DNA of 64,000 bases from Bos javanicus (Eukaryota > Chordata > Mammalia > Artiodactyla > Bovidae). Of this stretch, positions 22,001 to 33,700 are shown one piece after another. The position numbers and the translations under genes are program-made. Below the pieces are notes generated by a model that saw nothing but the letters and a program-made list of their open reading frames with translations, did no database searches and had not been told where the DNA came from. The stretch's first letter is position 1. Each line of letters begins with the position of its first letter. The stretch covers positions 54,820,829-54,884,828 of the forward strand of contig NC_083880.1 of assembly GCF_032452875.1 (NCBI RefSeq). The letters run 5' to 3'.

Positions 22001-25000
22001 GCCCCTAGACCAGCAGGATATGGTCAAAGGCACTGGCCAAGGCTCCTCGACACTGAGGTACCTGTGGGCTTGGCTCTTGCTCTTGGCTACTGGGGAACAC
22101 AAGGCCTCCTCTGCCAGGAAGGAGGTTTCTGCTGAAGTGGGGCCTGCCTACCATCCATGAAGTCCTTTTCCGGCCTGGAAACTCCTTCCCTGCCATCAGC
22201 TCCCTCTCTGCTCCAGCAGAGCAGACGCGTCCAGCTTTCTGCAAACGCCCAAGGGGCTGGGACGGCGCCTGACCCAAGGCATCCTTGCGCCCTCACTCCC
22301 CAAACATGTTTTCCTGTTGTCATTGGAGTTCCTTCAGCCAAACTCTATAAAATGTGATTTATTTCCCATTGCATTTCTGTTTATCTATGTGTTCAATGTG
22401 GAAAATACAGGAAATGCGAGAAAAGCAAAAGATGAAGATGAAAGGCACAGTGGTCCCAGCCGGCAAGCATCCTCTGCGATCCAGACTGTCTGACTCTTTC
22501 GGAGCCCTTTCAAGGTCCCTGATTCTCCTCCCGGTCCTCAGCCGCCGGCAGGAATGGGGCTGACGGCTCTGACACTCCCTGAAGTCTGTACATTGAGCAG
22601 ACATGGCTGGGACGCGATAAAGTCCTGGTCTTGGCTGGGAGACCCCGCCATCCTGCCAATGGAGGCTGGCTCCCGCGCGTCCTCCCCCCTACCCCTGGCA
22701 GGATGAGCCCAGAGGTGGCTTGGGGCTCCCACCCCTCCTCGCAGCACCCGGGAGACCCCCCCAGCTGAGGATGGACACCTCGTGGGGATGTCCTCAGAAA
22801 GACAGTGGGGAAAGGGCAGAGGGCCAGGGCCGGAGGCAGGTCAGGAGCAGACAGAAGTACGGTGAGGAAGGCGGGGGAGGAGGACAGAGAGAGGAAAAGG
22901 GGAAAGAGAAAGGAAATCTCTTTGAAGATGAGAGCAAAAGAGTACAAATCAAGGTGATAGAAGGGAAACAAGTAGGCACCAATACCCCTGAGCATCCGAC
23001 AAGGCTCCACCCCCCTGCCTGGGCTGTGCCTGGAGCACCCCCTACCTGCTGGCCCCAGGTGCCTCCAAAAGTGAACCTGCCCCCAATCCTGAGATAGCGC
23101 CCTAGATGCCTCCCACCTGGAGCAGCCAGGCCGGGTCACATAGACAGTGCCGTGGTCTAGCTCTGACCAGACCCACTGGCCAGCCTGCTGAACCCCTCCA
23201 GGCCTCAGTGCCTGGGTATGAAAGTGAGAAAGAAATATGTCCCATTTTCATGATAAATCCCCAGCAGCCGGGGTCATCACCTGTAAGTCATCACCTGTGT
23301 AGGCCATCACCTACAAGCCCAGGTGAGTCTGCCATATGGGAAACTCTGGTAGGGGTTGAGGGCAGACTGCCAGGGGGTGGGGATTAGGCAACTTGCTGAG
23401 AGAGGCCCTGGCAGCCCCAAACCTGTTACTATTGGGCCGAGAAGAGGTATTCTAGAAAATGCCTTCAGAGGAAGAGTTGCCAGCTGCAAACAAGCAAAAT
23501 AGACCAGTGTACTCCACAGAGGGGTTCTCACAGACCCAACCCCTCCATGATCCAAATTCAGGGCTGGAACTGGCCTCCCAAGAGTGTCTAGGGCTGGAAA
23601 ATCCCCTCGGTGGCACAGACCAGTCAGGCAGAGCTGGTCCTGCCCTGGGATGGGTAATTTATGGGAGGGGGTGCAGGCCTGACCCTGACTTGGCACAACC
23701 ACGGCCACCTCCACCCACCCATCTCCTAGCCCTGGTGAAAACGGACAGCAGGGCCCCTGGCGACCCCCAGCCCTGCCTCTCACCCACCCAGACCAGCAAG
23801 GAAGGAGGTAATTTACACCCTGCTGGCCGAGCGGCGTGGCCCAAGGGGTACCCACTTCCTAGGGTTTCCAGACAGGCCCAGACCCCCCAGTTAGAGGTGA
23901 GCCTCAGGTAAACTGCCAGCACACCCTAAGTACTCGTGTGTCCAGAACATTGCACAAGACACTGACTCAAAACGTTGCTGATCTGATATCCACATTTAAC
24001 TAGGGGGCCAGGATTTCTATTTGCTAACCCTGGCCACCTTCACTCTGTCTCCTGTCTGGGGCCCTCCAGCCTCCATGATCCCTCCTCACTGGGACCCTAA
24101 GGGCTTCTGTGCCCTTGGTTCAGCATCCAACCTGTGATTTTCTCTGTACCCACCCCAATCTTCCTGTCAAGTCAAGGGGATGTTCCTGCATCTTTGCTGA
24201 TGTCACAGGGGAGGGTTAAGGCAGGGCCAGGAGGGGGTAGAACTGAACCCCTGCCCATGGGAACCAGGGAGGGAGGGAGCTGGGACAGAGGCCTGGAGGT
24301 GGTGCCTCCCCAGCCCCCAAGTGTGGCAGCCAGTTGCTTGCAGAGAGGGGCAGGAGGAGCAGTAATGTTGAACCCCGTCTCTGTGAAGCCTGGGCCTGGG
24401 GTGAGGGGTGATGGCTGACTCTGGGAAGGCTCTGTGGTCTCCCTCACACAACCCCCATGCCGCTGTGATACGCACACCTCCCTCTCCCCAGAGGAAAGTT
24501 CTGGCATCAGCACCTCACTGTCTTGCAGAGTTTCAGCCAGGATGGAATGGGGAGACTGGGGAGAGCTCAGAGCCAGATGGCTCTGTGAGGGTAGGGGAGG
24601 CAGGGGCTCTGGAAATCACACCCCCACCCTCTTCCCAGGGAGCCCCCTAGATGGGCCAAACCCCTCTAGGCTGGCAGCAGGAGGGGGAGGTGCCCAGGCC
24701 CTCGATTACCGTCACTCGCAAGCTTCTTCAGGGCCAAGGTCTTCTCCACAAGCAACCGAGCAGCAGCTCCATACTGGGGAAATGATGGCTCAGTGGGAAA
24801 TGAAGACAATCGGCTTTATCACCTGCAAGAGTGGATCCCACTTGTGAATTTTCCCAGCCCCGCCAGCAGACATCAATTTGGAAATGAAAAGGGAGAGTTG
24901 GGGGCTGGGGGGAGGCAGGTGAGGTGCTTTCTGAGCCACCCTAGGTCTTCGGGGTGTTTGATCTCCTGGGGTTTCCCTGAAAGGTTTTGTGTCTGTGAAG

Positions 25001-25009
25001 AAGGAAATG

Positions 25010-25180
25010 TGCAAGCATGGGTGGGTACACACATGTACCACGTGTGTGCAGGTGTCTGTGCATGCATGTGCAAGCACATGCGTGTCACTAGCACGCACTC
25101 ATGTCTTTGTGTGTTCAGGTGGGCCCTCCAGCATGTTTGTGTGTGTGTGTGCACCCATGTGTGCAGGTGCTGCACATGTT
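25010..25180. repeat. TG-rich low-complexity tract
   Basis: Interrupted GTGTG runs with GCATG and CACATG words; likely a degenerate (TG)n microsatellite. Confidence 0.75.
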
Positions 25181-25640
25181 TTCTTATATGAGCTCATTGC
25201 ACTTCTGGGAAGGCATAACAGGAACGGGTGTCTCTGGGGAGGGCATGGGGGACAGATGACCCCAGTGGAGAACCCGTCCCTTCACCCAGGGTTGCCCCCG
25301 AGACAGAGTTGCAGGTTAGTTTCCTGAGACCTCCAACCACCTGAGCTGCTTCTAACTTCTAACGTGTGGTTGCAGCTCCCTATGCATCTGCAATGTCCAT
25401 GAAGCCGTCCAGCAGGACATGGAGGGGGGTGTTGGCTGTCCTGCTCAGCAGAGAGTGTAAACCCTTTGGGGAGCGGGGAGATAAACAACCATCCTGAATC
25501 CTGAGCCTCTGGGGGCAAAATGAGATCCCAAGAAGGAAAAGGGAGAAGCCTGCTGCTGGTAGGGCCATCAAAGGCCAGGGAGCCACGTGCACCAGGTGAC
25601 AGCCAAGCAGCAATTCCATAGCAGCCTCTGCTTTTCCTTC

Positions 25641-25760
25641 TTCAGGTCAGGGACCCGCTACCATGGAGGGCCCGGGGGTCACAACCTCGTTCAAGTCAGG
25701 GACCTGCTGCCATGGAAGGCCAGGGACCTGCATGACCTTGTTCAAGGTCGGGCCAGCGGA
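25641..25760. repeat. Tandem repeat, 49-51-bp unit, about 2.3 copies
   Basis: TTCAGGTCAGGGACCCGCT at 25641, TTCAAGTCAGGGACCTGCT at 25690 and TTCAAGGTCGGGCC at 25741 mark successive diverged units; each of the first two contains CCATGGA. Confidence 0.65.
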
Positions 25761-28700
25761 TCTGATGTGCAGCCTGTCCATCACCATGTCAGGCTGTTTT
25801 ACGACCAGGCACAGCCTGGTTATCAGCCCCCAGCATGATGTCACTCAGGTGAAGTAATTTACAGGTAACAGATGGGAGGGGGCTGCCTGCACCAGCTGTC
25901 TGTCCACATATCCATCCTCACTGGAGCCCAGGCAGGGTCGGGGGCAGAGATCCCTGCATCACCCCCTCCCAGGGGTCAGCTGGCCGGCTGTCTCTCTGTC
26001 CATGTGCCTGCGCTGTGGCTCCATGCCCTCCCTCTGCTGGGACTCCGGGGCCTGGAAGCTGGTGGAAAACAGGACATTCGCCATCTCTACAGCCACAGGC
26101 TTGCTCCCGACAACAGACGGGGAGATGACCCGCACAAGCGCGATTATGTCTCCCCTAGAACAAGCTCCCTGAGTCCCTCCCCGGAGGACCCCTCACTCAT
26201 GAGAGTTGCCTGGTGACCTAGCCGGGAGGGCCTGCAAGACCAGACTGGGTTATAAAAATGACACAGCGTCCACGAGCTCTGTTTCCATTTTCTGCTCCCC
26301 TTTTCTCGGCAGCCACCTCAAGGCCCAGCTGGGTCATCCACAGGGCAAGCTGTGTGTAAGGCCGGGGTCTCCCTTCACTAAGCCTGGGGACAGGGCGAGT
26401 GATGATGCCCCCACCCAGCCACATGGACCCTCTAAGGGCTGAGGACCTAGAAATGCAGGATCTGGAAGAGTCAGTCATGGACTAGGGTTGGGGGCAGTGG
26501 CCAGAGGAGCAGGCAGACAGCAAGGGCAGAGGAGAGGCAGCAGACAGAGCAGGGCAGGCCCAAGAGCGCCCTGGAGTGGGGTTCCAACCTTTGGCTCCCG
26601 CCAGGCCTGGCCCTGGTTCTCATCTATGACATGGCGTGACAGCTCACAGGAATCGCCCCCCGCTCACCAGGCAGCTGTGAGCCTTAAAGGAGTTAAAACA
26701 CAGAAGCTCCTGGCCCAGTCAGGTGTGTGGGAGACCCTCAGGGAATCTAATGACAGTGGTGCCGATGACAGTGTCAAAAGCAGCCGGAGCGCAGGGGGCC
26801 CTTCCCCCTGCAGTCGCTGCCCCTGCCCCCAGAAGGGGGCCCACCCCAAGGCGGCCTTGGGCTCCAGAGCTCAGCCCTCCCTGCAGGAGAGGTGCACGCA
26901 CCTGTGTCCACAGTGACTTGTACACCCACGTGGCCCCCAAGCCCCTCCCCACTGTACCTCTGGAGAGTCCCCGCCCCAACCTCCCTCACCATGCTGAGTT
27001 TTGAAGTTCCTGTTGGGGTTCGAGAGGCCCTGGAACCCTCCACCTGGACCCCACCTCATTCTCCCCAAGAGGCAGGAGGAGTCAGCAGACAACCCAGATC
27101 AGGGACGAGGGGCCTCAGAGTGCGGAAGGCAGGGGTGGGGCTGACTTTGAACTGGCTTTTCCCACCCAGAAGGGAGGGTGCATGGGGCTTATCTGAATAC
27201 CTGGGGGAGAACACAGAATGCCTCTGACCTCCCAGCCTATCCCCACCCCAGGCCCCACCCAAGCAGCCTGGGCCTCCTTCCCTGAGCCCCCACCTATAGA
27301 AGGGCAGACCCTGGGAGGCTGGGGTTGGGGGTAGAGCTCTGGCAGGTGACCCAGACAGCTAGCTGCGCCCTAAGGAGCTGGCTCCTGGGCCCTACCCCAG
27401 GGGTGGCCCTGAGGTACCCAGGGAGAGGCCTGGGTCCCTCTTGGGGGCTGGCCTAGAGGCCCCGCCCCCTCCTTTTTTCCCCAGGAGGTCTGTTTTCCTT
27501 TCTGATGCATGTGTCTAAGTGAGGGATTCCCAAGCTCTGGGCTGGGAAGAAGCAGCTGCTGCACAAATGACCTCCAGAACCCAGCTGGCTGGGAGGGCCT
27601 GTCCCACCCCAGGACCCAACTCACCAGCCACTCAGGCCCTGGTCCTTACTTTGCCTAAGGCCCCTCATGCAGCCACTGTCGGACCTGGAATCATGGATTT
27701 TGGCTCTGCCTGGTCACCAGAGGGTTAACAAGCCAACTCTCTTATCTCCGGGGTTGAGAGATAGCCCCCACTCCCCCAGACCCCAGGCCGACTCTGGTTA
27801 GGTTCCCAGGGTGGGAAGCCTAGAGGGGTCTCTGAAAGGGGTAATCAGGACTGACCTCAGGGTAGAAATTCTTCCCGTGTCTCCCTCACCCACCACGGTA
27901 GCTCTGATCTCTGGGCCCAGCACCCAGCTCCACAGCCTCCTCCACTGCAGCTGAGACCATGGGGCTCCAGCCCTCTGCTCCCCTCATCTGGCACCCCCTC
28001 GGCCTCCATGTGGTGCCAGCTGAGTGCAAGTCCCAGGGAGACACCAAAGGACCCAGTCACACTAACTCCTCCCCAAGCCAGTGTGACGGGCAGGCAATGA
28101 GGGCCACAGAGGCAGCGCAGGTTTTACGGGCTTCGCAGTGCTGCGGGCTCAGCGCCGGGGCCGCTCCTGAACCCCTCCAGGGAGATGCGCATTCGCGAGC
28201 CCTGTGGGCCTTGGCACAGTGAGTTTCCAGGATCCCCGCCCCCTCTCCTGCCCCGCCCACTGCGGAAGAGAGAAAGATGAGATCCACTGGCGGGGTCTGC
28301 AGAGGGTAGGGTGAGGAGGGTTCTGTTCCGACAGGGGGAAGCGCGTGGGGAATGGGTACTAGGGCAGCCTGTTGGGGTGGTGTGGACCCAGGGGCCCTGA
28401 GGGTGGGAGAGGAGGCAGAGACTGCTGTGGGGGAAGCACTGGGAGCGGAGAGTAAAGGGGATAATGAAGACCCCTAAGCCCCCTCCCAATGGGACATACC
28501 TAGGCTTTTGAAGAATCCAGAGCCTCTGGGAAACCTTCCATGGGGTCCCCCGCCCAGGTGAGAGTGGAACCCTTGCTTGCCATCTTCCAGGGGCCGTAGG
28601 TGACCTGATGTGCACCCCAAATTCTAGTCTTGTGCAGGAGTAGAGGGAAAGGAGTGAGTGCCCACCCCTCCACAGGTGGAGAGCACCCTGACCAATGGTG

Positions 28701-29699
28701 GAGGTGATGGCCCATTTCTGCAAACGAAAAACATTCACTGCCCCAAGTGCAGCAGCCAAGGGCCCTCCAGTGAGCCCTGCTCCCAGGGCTGGTGGTCCAG
28801 CGCCTGCTGTAAGGTGGCTGGAAAGTACCGCCTGGTGGGGAGGCTGGATCATCAGTCAGCGAAGCTGCTCGGAGGCCACTTTCACCAGGGTGCTGGCACC
28901 TTCGGGGTCACCCAGGGAGTGCCAGGGGCCACTTCCAGACCCGAGTGGCCTCCCACCCTTCCTACATTTCTAGTGTCTTGAGGAGACTCTTTGAGAATTC
29001 CCCACACAGTGAAAGTACCCCCCCCCCAAGGGGTGGAGGCAAGGAGCTACGCAGGGACCTTGGGGAATGGAAGTGCCTCCAGACGGAGGTTGCCTGCCCG
29101 ACCTGCGTCCCCAGCAGGGAATGAGAGGGGACAGTGGCCCTGCTTGGTCACTGAGGAAGCTGCTGGACTCCCGCGGGACTTCGCGGGTGCAGTGGCCATG
29201 GAACAGGATCTGAGTTCAGGGGAACGGAGCTGGGCTGGGCTGTCACTTTGGGAGCTGGATCCCTGCTAAAGGCCCCAGATCAAGGGCGCAATGAAGAGTC
29301 CACACCACCATATCCATGATCGCTGCACAGCCAGGGTCACAGACTCATCCACCGCAGCCCCAGACACTTAACCAGCCTTAGCGGCAGCCCGCCGTTAACA
29401 TCCATTAAGAGGGAGGACTTCAAAAGCCCTAACACATTTAGAGAAGTCTCGGCGTCGGAGCTCCTCCGGGTCCGCGGCGCCGAGCACCTGGCTGGTTCGT
29501 GTGGCCCGCGTTGGCAAGGACTCAGCGCTGGCTGCCCCGTGCCGTGTGCGTCCGGTCGCCTTTCCCGCGGAGCCCCGAGCGCCGGGCCTGCTTCGGTCAC
29601 GTGGCACCGAGGCCGCAGCCCTGGCTCTGACCCCGCGGGGAGGGAGGGGAGGGCCCCCGGGAGGGAAGGGGCGGCGCGGCGGGGGCGGGCCAGGTCCGG

Positions 29700-29982
29700 G
29701 CGGAGCTGTGCCGAGGGGCGGCGGAGGAGCCGGGATTCGCGAAACTGCAAGGACCCCGGCTTCCAGTCTGCAACCCGCCGCCCGCCGCCCGCCGCGCCCT
29801 CGCGCCTTCGGATCCTCACGACCAGCCGGCAAGTACCGCAGCCGGACCCGGCCACTCGCCCCTACCCAGCCGGGCTCCTTCTCCCAGAGCCCAAAGCCTG
29901 CGCCCTGCAGACCCCCCGGTTTCTCCTTCTCTGTGCCCACTGAGCCTACCTGTGAACCTCGGAAGACCCGGCTGTGAAAGAG
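29700..29982 (+). other. GATA5: GATA5 untranslated exon 1 (5' boundary approximate)
   Basis: The 3' boundary is set by a strong donor, GAG|GTGAGC at 29982|29983. This pairs with a pyrimidine-rich acceptor ending TCTACAG at 30173, and the first exon of GATA5 is known to be non-coding. The 5' end is a guess inside the CpG island. There is no ATG between about 29700 and 29982, so the leader carries no upstream ORF. The first intron would be only 191 bp. Confidence 0.6.
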
Positions 29983-30194
29983 GTGAGCTCCGCACTGTGG
30001 CTGCGCCCGGATGCCCCACGGGCCGCTAGAGCCGCCCCTGCCCCCTGCCATCCTGTCCCCGCGGGTTCCCGCCCCAGGAACCTCCAAGCTGGGGATCCAG
30101 AAGCGCGGCCCGAGCGACAGCACCTGTGGGGCACAGTAGCCGTGACCTGGACGCCTGTCCCTCTCGTCTACAGGTCAAGGCCGCTCCAGGGAAG

Positions 30195-30732
30195 ATGTAC
30201 CAGAGCCTGGCGCTGGCCCCGAGCCCCGGTCAGACCGCCTACGCGGACTCGGGCGCCTTTTTGCACACGCCAGGCGCCGGCTCCCCGGTGTTTGTGCCGC
30301 CCGCGCGGGTCCCCTCCATGCTGCCCTACCTGCCGGCGTGCGAACCGGGCCCGCAGGCTCCCGCAATCACTGCGCACCCCGGCTGGGCGCAGGCAGCCGC
30401 GGCAGACTCGTCAGCGTTTGGCTCCGGCAGCCCCCACGCACCGGCCGCTCCGCCGCCCGGGACCACGGCCTTCCCCTTTGCGCACAGTTCCCCGGGGCCC
30501 GGAGGTGGCACAGGGACCCGGGACAACGGCGCCTTTCAGGGCGCGATGCTGGCTCGGGAGCAGTACCCAGCAGCGCTCGGGAGGCCCGTGAGCTCCTCGT
30601 ACCCCACAGCCTACCCCGCCTACATGAGCGCCGAAGTGGCCCCGTCCTGGACTTCCGGACCCCTGGACGGCAGCGTCCTGCACAGCTTACAGGGCCTCCC
30701 GGCTGGCCTCCCTGGCCGCAGAGCCCCGTTCG
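30195..30732 (+). CDS. GATA5: GATA5 coding exon 2 (activation domain)
   Basis: The exon starts at 30174 after an acceptor CAG, and the ATG lies at 30195. It encodes residues 1-179 plus the first base of codon 180, up to the donor CG|GTGAGT at 30732|30733. The region is rich in Ala, Pro, Ser and Gly, with scattered aromatic residues (MYQS, TAYPAY, FPFAHS) typical of the GATA4/5/6 N-terminal activation domains. The longer open frame that begins upstream at 30126 starts within intron 1 and is not the protein start. Confidence 0.95.
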
Positions 30733-33700
30733 GTGAGTGCGGGACTGGGAACTGGCTCCACTGACCAGGGTCCTGGGCGCTGGCGGTACTGGCATGTGCA
30801 AACCCGCACCCTGCGAAATGCCCCCCTGTCCAGAGTCAGGGCTTTCTCTGCCAGGTGGGACACCAGCCTGGGGCAGGCCCAGACCCCGGGGGACATGTAA
30901 GCCTGAGTGGAACCCGGCGGCTGGCACCTCACCCACACCAAGATGAAAACCGGGTCTTGAGATCCTTCATACACATATTTGTGTTTTCACTTTTCGTTCA
31001 TCCAAACCCAGTATTCTGGGATCATACCATTTTACAGCCTATGTCTTAAACGGTTTTTATGAAAAGTTTGGGAAATGGCTTTTTTTTTTAAAGCTCAAAA
31101 TTCTCGTTTATTTAAGTAAACCACCACATTCGTCTCTGTTTTAAAATGTTTACATATTCTAATTTGAGACCCAGTCCCAGTCCCTCTCTGGGATCTAAAT
31201 TTGAGTGATCGGATTCCAGACCTGTAAAGCTGAGATTTGCTCCCCACCCCACTTCTGAGTAGTGGGCGCCACGGACACTTTCTCACCCCCACTCCCCCAA
31301 AACCAAGGGCCATTCCTTTTTTGTGCTGCTCCGGTCTTTTAGCCTACACTCCTCAGCTCCTCGGCAGCAGCGGCGCAGGAAGCGGGATCCACTTGACCTG
31401 GCCGCCTAGGCGCCCCACGCCTGGCGCCCACCCCCGGCCAGGCGATGATTGATCCCCGCCCCGCCCCCACCCGATCCTGCCGCCCAAGTGTCGCCAGCGC
31501 CCGGCCGGGTCTGGAGGGGCCTGGAGGCCGCGCCGCTGTGGCCGTGTGTGCTGCTCAAGTGGGAGGACCGTGCCGAGACCACGAAAGCTGACAGTGAAGG
31601 CGCCACGGTCCCTGTAGGATCCCGCGATCCCTGACTGCCCCTCCGATCGACCCTCGAGGGTCTTCTGCCAGTGTAGACGCTCCTGCCTCCCCAGTGGTCA
31701 AAATTAGCGATGCTGGACCCCGTTCTGAGTAGGGCAGTTAGTTCCCTGTTGCCCTACCCAGGGTTGCGTTTATTAACTCTCCCCCGACCTTATAAAGCAG
31801 CCCTGACGAGTGACTAAAATCTGGAACAAACATCGCTGTGTGTGAATTTAAACTTAAAAAGAAAGTTAGACAAATTAAATTAGCAAAATAAAGGCACAAA
31901 GGGAAAGGAGAGGAAAAGGTGGTGCGAACGCGGCTCCCAGGAAGGGCCCAAGCCTCGTCCAGCGGCCGCCTGCCTTGCTCCCACAGCGGCTGAGCTCCTG
32001 GAGGAGTTCCCGGGCGAGGGGCGCGAGTGCGTCAACTGCGGGGCCCTGTCCACGCCGCTGTGGCGCCGCGACGGCACCGGCCACTACCTGTGCAACGCCT
32101 GCGGCCTCTACCACAAGATGAACGGTGTCAACCGGCCCCTCGTGCGGCCGCAGAAGCGCCTGGTGAGTGCGGGTGGCCGGGCTGGTCTTCCTCAATCACA
32201 GCCTGGGAGCCAGTGGAGCTCTGGGAGCGGGAGGGGAGACTCGGGCAGGATGACAGCACCTGGCCCACTGCCACGGGCCCCCCTGCGCTGGGGGCCACTC
32301 CCCCAGAGGGTCTGCGGGGTCTCCCCCAAGGGGCTGGGCTTCCCTGAGCTCGACACTGAACCTCCTGGGCCGGGATCACTGTGTGCCGGCTGGGGACTCA
32401 GCCGTGTGACTCTGGGGACTTTGGGCTGCCAGGTGGTGGGGCGGTGGAGAGGCAAGGTGACCTGGCCCCCAGGTGGGACTGGAGGGAAAAGTGGCTGCTG
32501 GATGCTGGCTTTGTGGGCTGACAGTGACTCTTACAGGGGACAGACACTGGGACCGCTGCCTCTGATACTGCAGGGATGGGTCCATACCAGGTGTATGGTT
32601 GTTCGCTAGGCAAAACTCATTTTCACTTTTGCTTCTCTCTGCTGTACAGCTGGTAGGCGAGTAGGGGACTGGGCTCCCGAGTTTTACCCGCAGCAGGGCA
32701 GAGTCTCCAGAAGCTGTGTAAAGGTTTCAAGTTGCTTTGTTCTCTGCCGTTTCACAGGCAAACTTTGATGGTCGAGTAATTCCGTCAGTAATTCCATCTG
32801 TCCAAAGTCGGGGGGCCGCAGGGGCTTCTTCCCAGGTCCGGGCTAAGGCTTGTGGGAGCCCTACAGGTGGCTTGTTCTGGTGTCAGGCCCTGGAGTATGG
32901 AAGGGCTTTCCATGGCAGATGCTGTGGGATGGTCATGCCACAGCTGCAGGGCGGTCAGTCACAGGCCTTTACTGGAAATGTGAAGCCCCAGCTGTGGCAG
33001 CACCGGGGCTGGACGCTCTGAGGCCCCAAAATGGGTGGTCAGGGAGCAGGACTGAGGCGCTCAGCAACTTGAGGGCAGCTGCTGTTTCTCTTCCTCTGGT
33101 CTGGCCTGGATTCGGAGGCTCCATGGGTCCCCCACCTCTCTGCACCCGTGTGGTGCCGCTTGCAGAGAGGGTCACCCTCGGAGTTCACAGCACCCCCACT
33201 GTTGTTTCTGCCTGTTTTCATGCCCACAGCCCAGACAGTCTCTACTGCCGCCTCCAGGAAGGGGAAACTAAGGCCAAGGGAGAGGGTCCTAGGGGGCTGT
33301 GACAGGCTGGCTCCCTCCTCTGATTCCCTGTACTCTTCTGGGGCCAGCCCTGAACCGGATGCCAAGTACACAGGAGAAGTGGGCCATCCTCTCCACCTCT
33401 TCCCTTGCAGGGCTCACCTCCCTGCAGAAAATTCCTAACTTGGGGGTGGGCAGGCAGAGGCCACCATCTGCACGCTGAGGCATCTACCTTCACAACAGCC
33501 AGGTGACCACCAGGGGCTTCCCTGGACTTGCAGCCGGCTAGCGGCAACCCCAGGCTCAGACCAGGACTGTGGCCTCGAGCTCCCACAATGCCCCACTCAC
33601 GCTGAGCCTCCTAACCCTGCCCTGAGTCTTCTTGTCTAGCCCCCTGCGAGCTGAATTTGGGAACTGCCCATTACCTGCTGGAAAGGGAAATTGGACAGCC

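Larger units (their letters stand above)
18011..29454. other. Upstream intergenic region of GATA5; no gene seen
   Basis: About 11 kb of mostly GC-rich, repeat-poor sequence directly upstream of GATA5. No recognisable exon set. WGATAR matches occur at 18799-19060 (cluster), 21044, 21943, 27188 and 27741. A MIR-like scrap lies near 20120-20165, an isolated TATAAAAA at 26251, a TG-rich tract at 25010-25180 and a 49-51-bp triplicate at 25641-25760. The 242-codon minus-strand open frame at 28124-28852 has no known domain. Confidence 0.55.
29455..30760 (+). promoter_or_regulatory. GATA5: GATA5 CpG-island promoter
   Basis: A dense run of CpG dinucleotides surrounds exons 1 and 2 and contrasts with CpG-poor flanks. 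It includes GC-box-like motifs (about 29670-29692) and a CACGTG E-box near 29599. No TATA box is seen just upstream of exon 1. The layout fits a CpG-island promoter with dispersed starts. The exact start sites cannot be read from sequence, and the island edges are judged by eye. Confidence 0.75.

Noticed and set aside
26251..26258. TATAAAAA box as a promoter
   Set aside because: Isolated motif with no CpG island, exon or splice signals that would support a gene there.
1..29454. miR-1-1 / miR-133a-2 cluster, which neighbours GATA5 in human
   Set aside because: I looked by eye for both mature sequences on both strands and did not see them. They probably lie beyond the left edge.
29337..30123. 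Long minus-strand open frames over the GATA5 CpG island (172 and 242 codons)
   Set aside because: Stop-poor frames are expected in CpG-rich DNA. They overlap the GATA5 leader and first intron and show no known domain.
30126..30194. In-frame upstream extension of GATA5 exon 2 beginning at an ATG at 30126
   Set aside because: It lies in intron 1 before the acceptor at 30173, and the MYQSLAL start at 30195 matches known GATA5 proteins.
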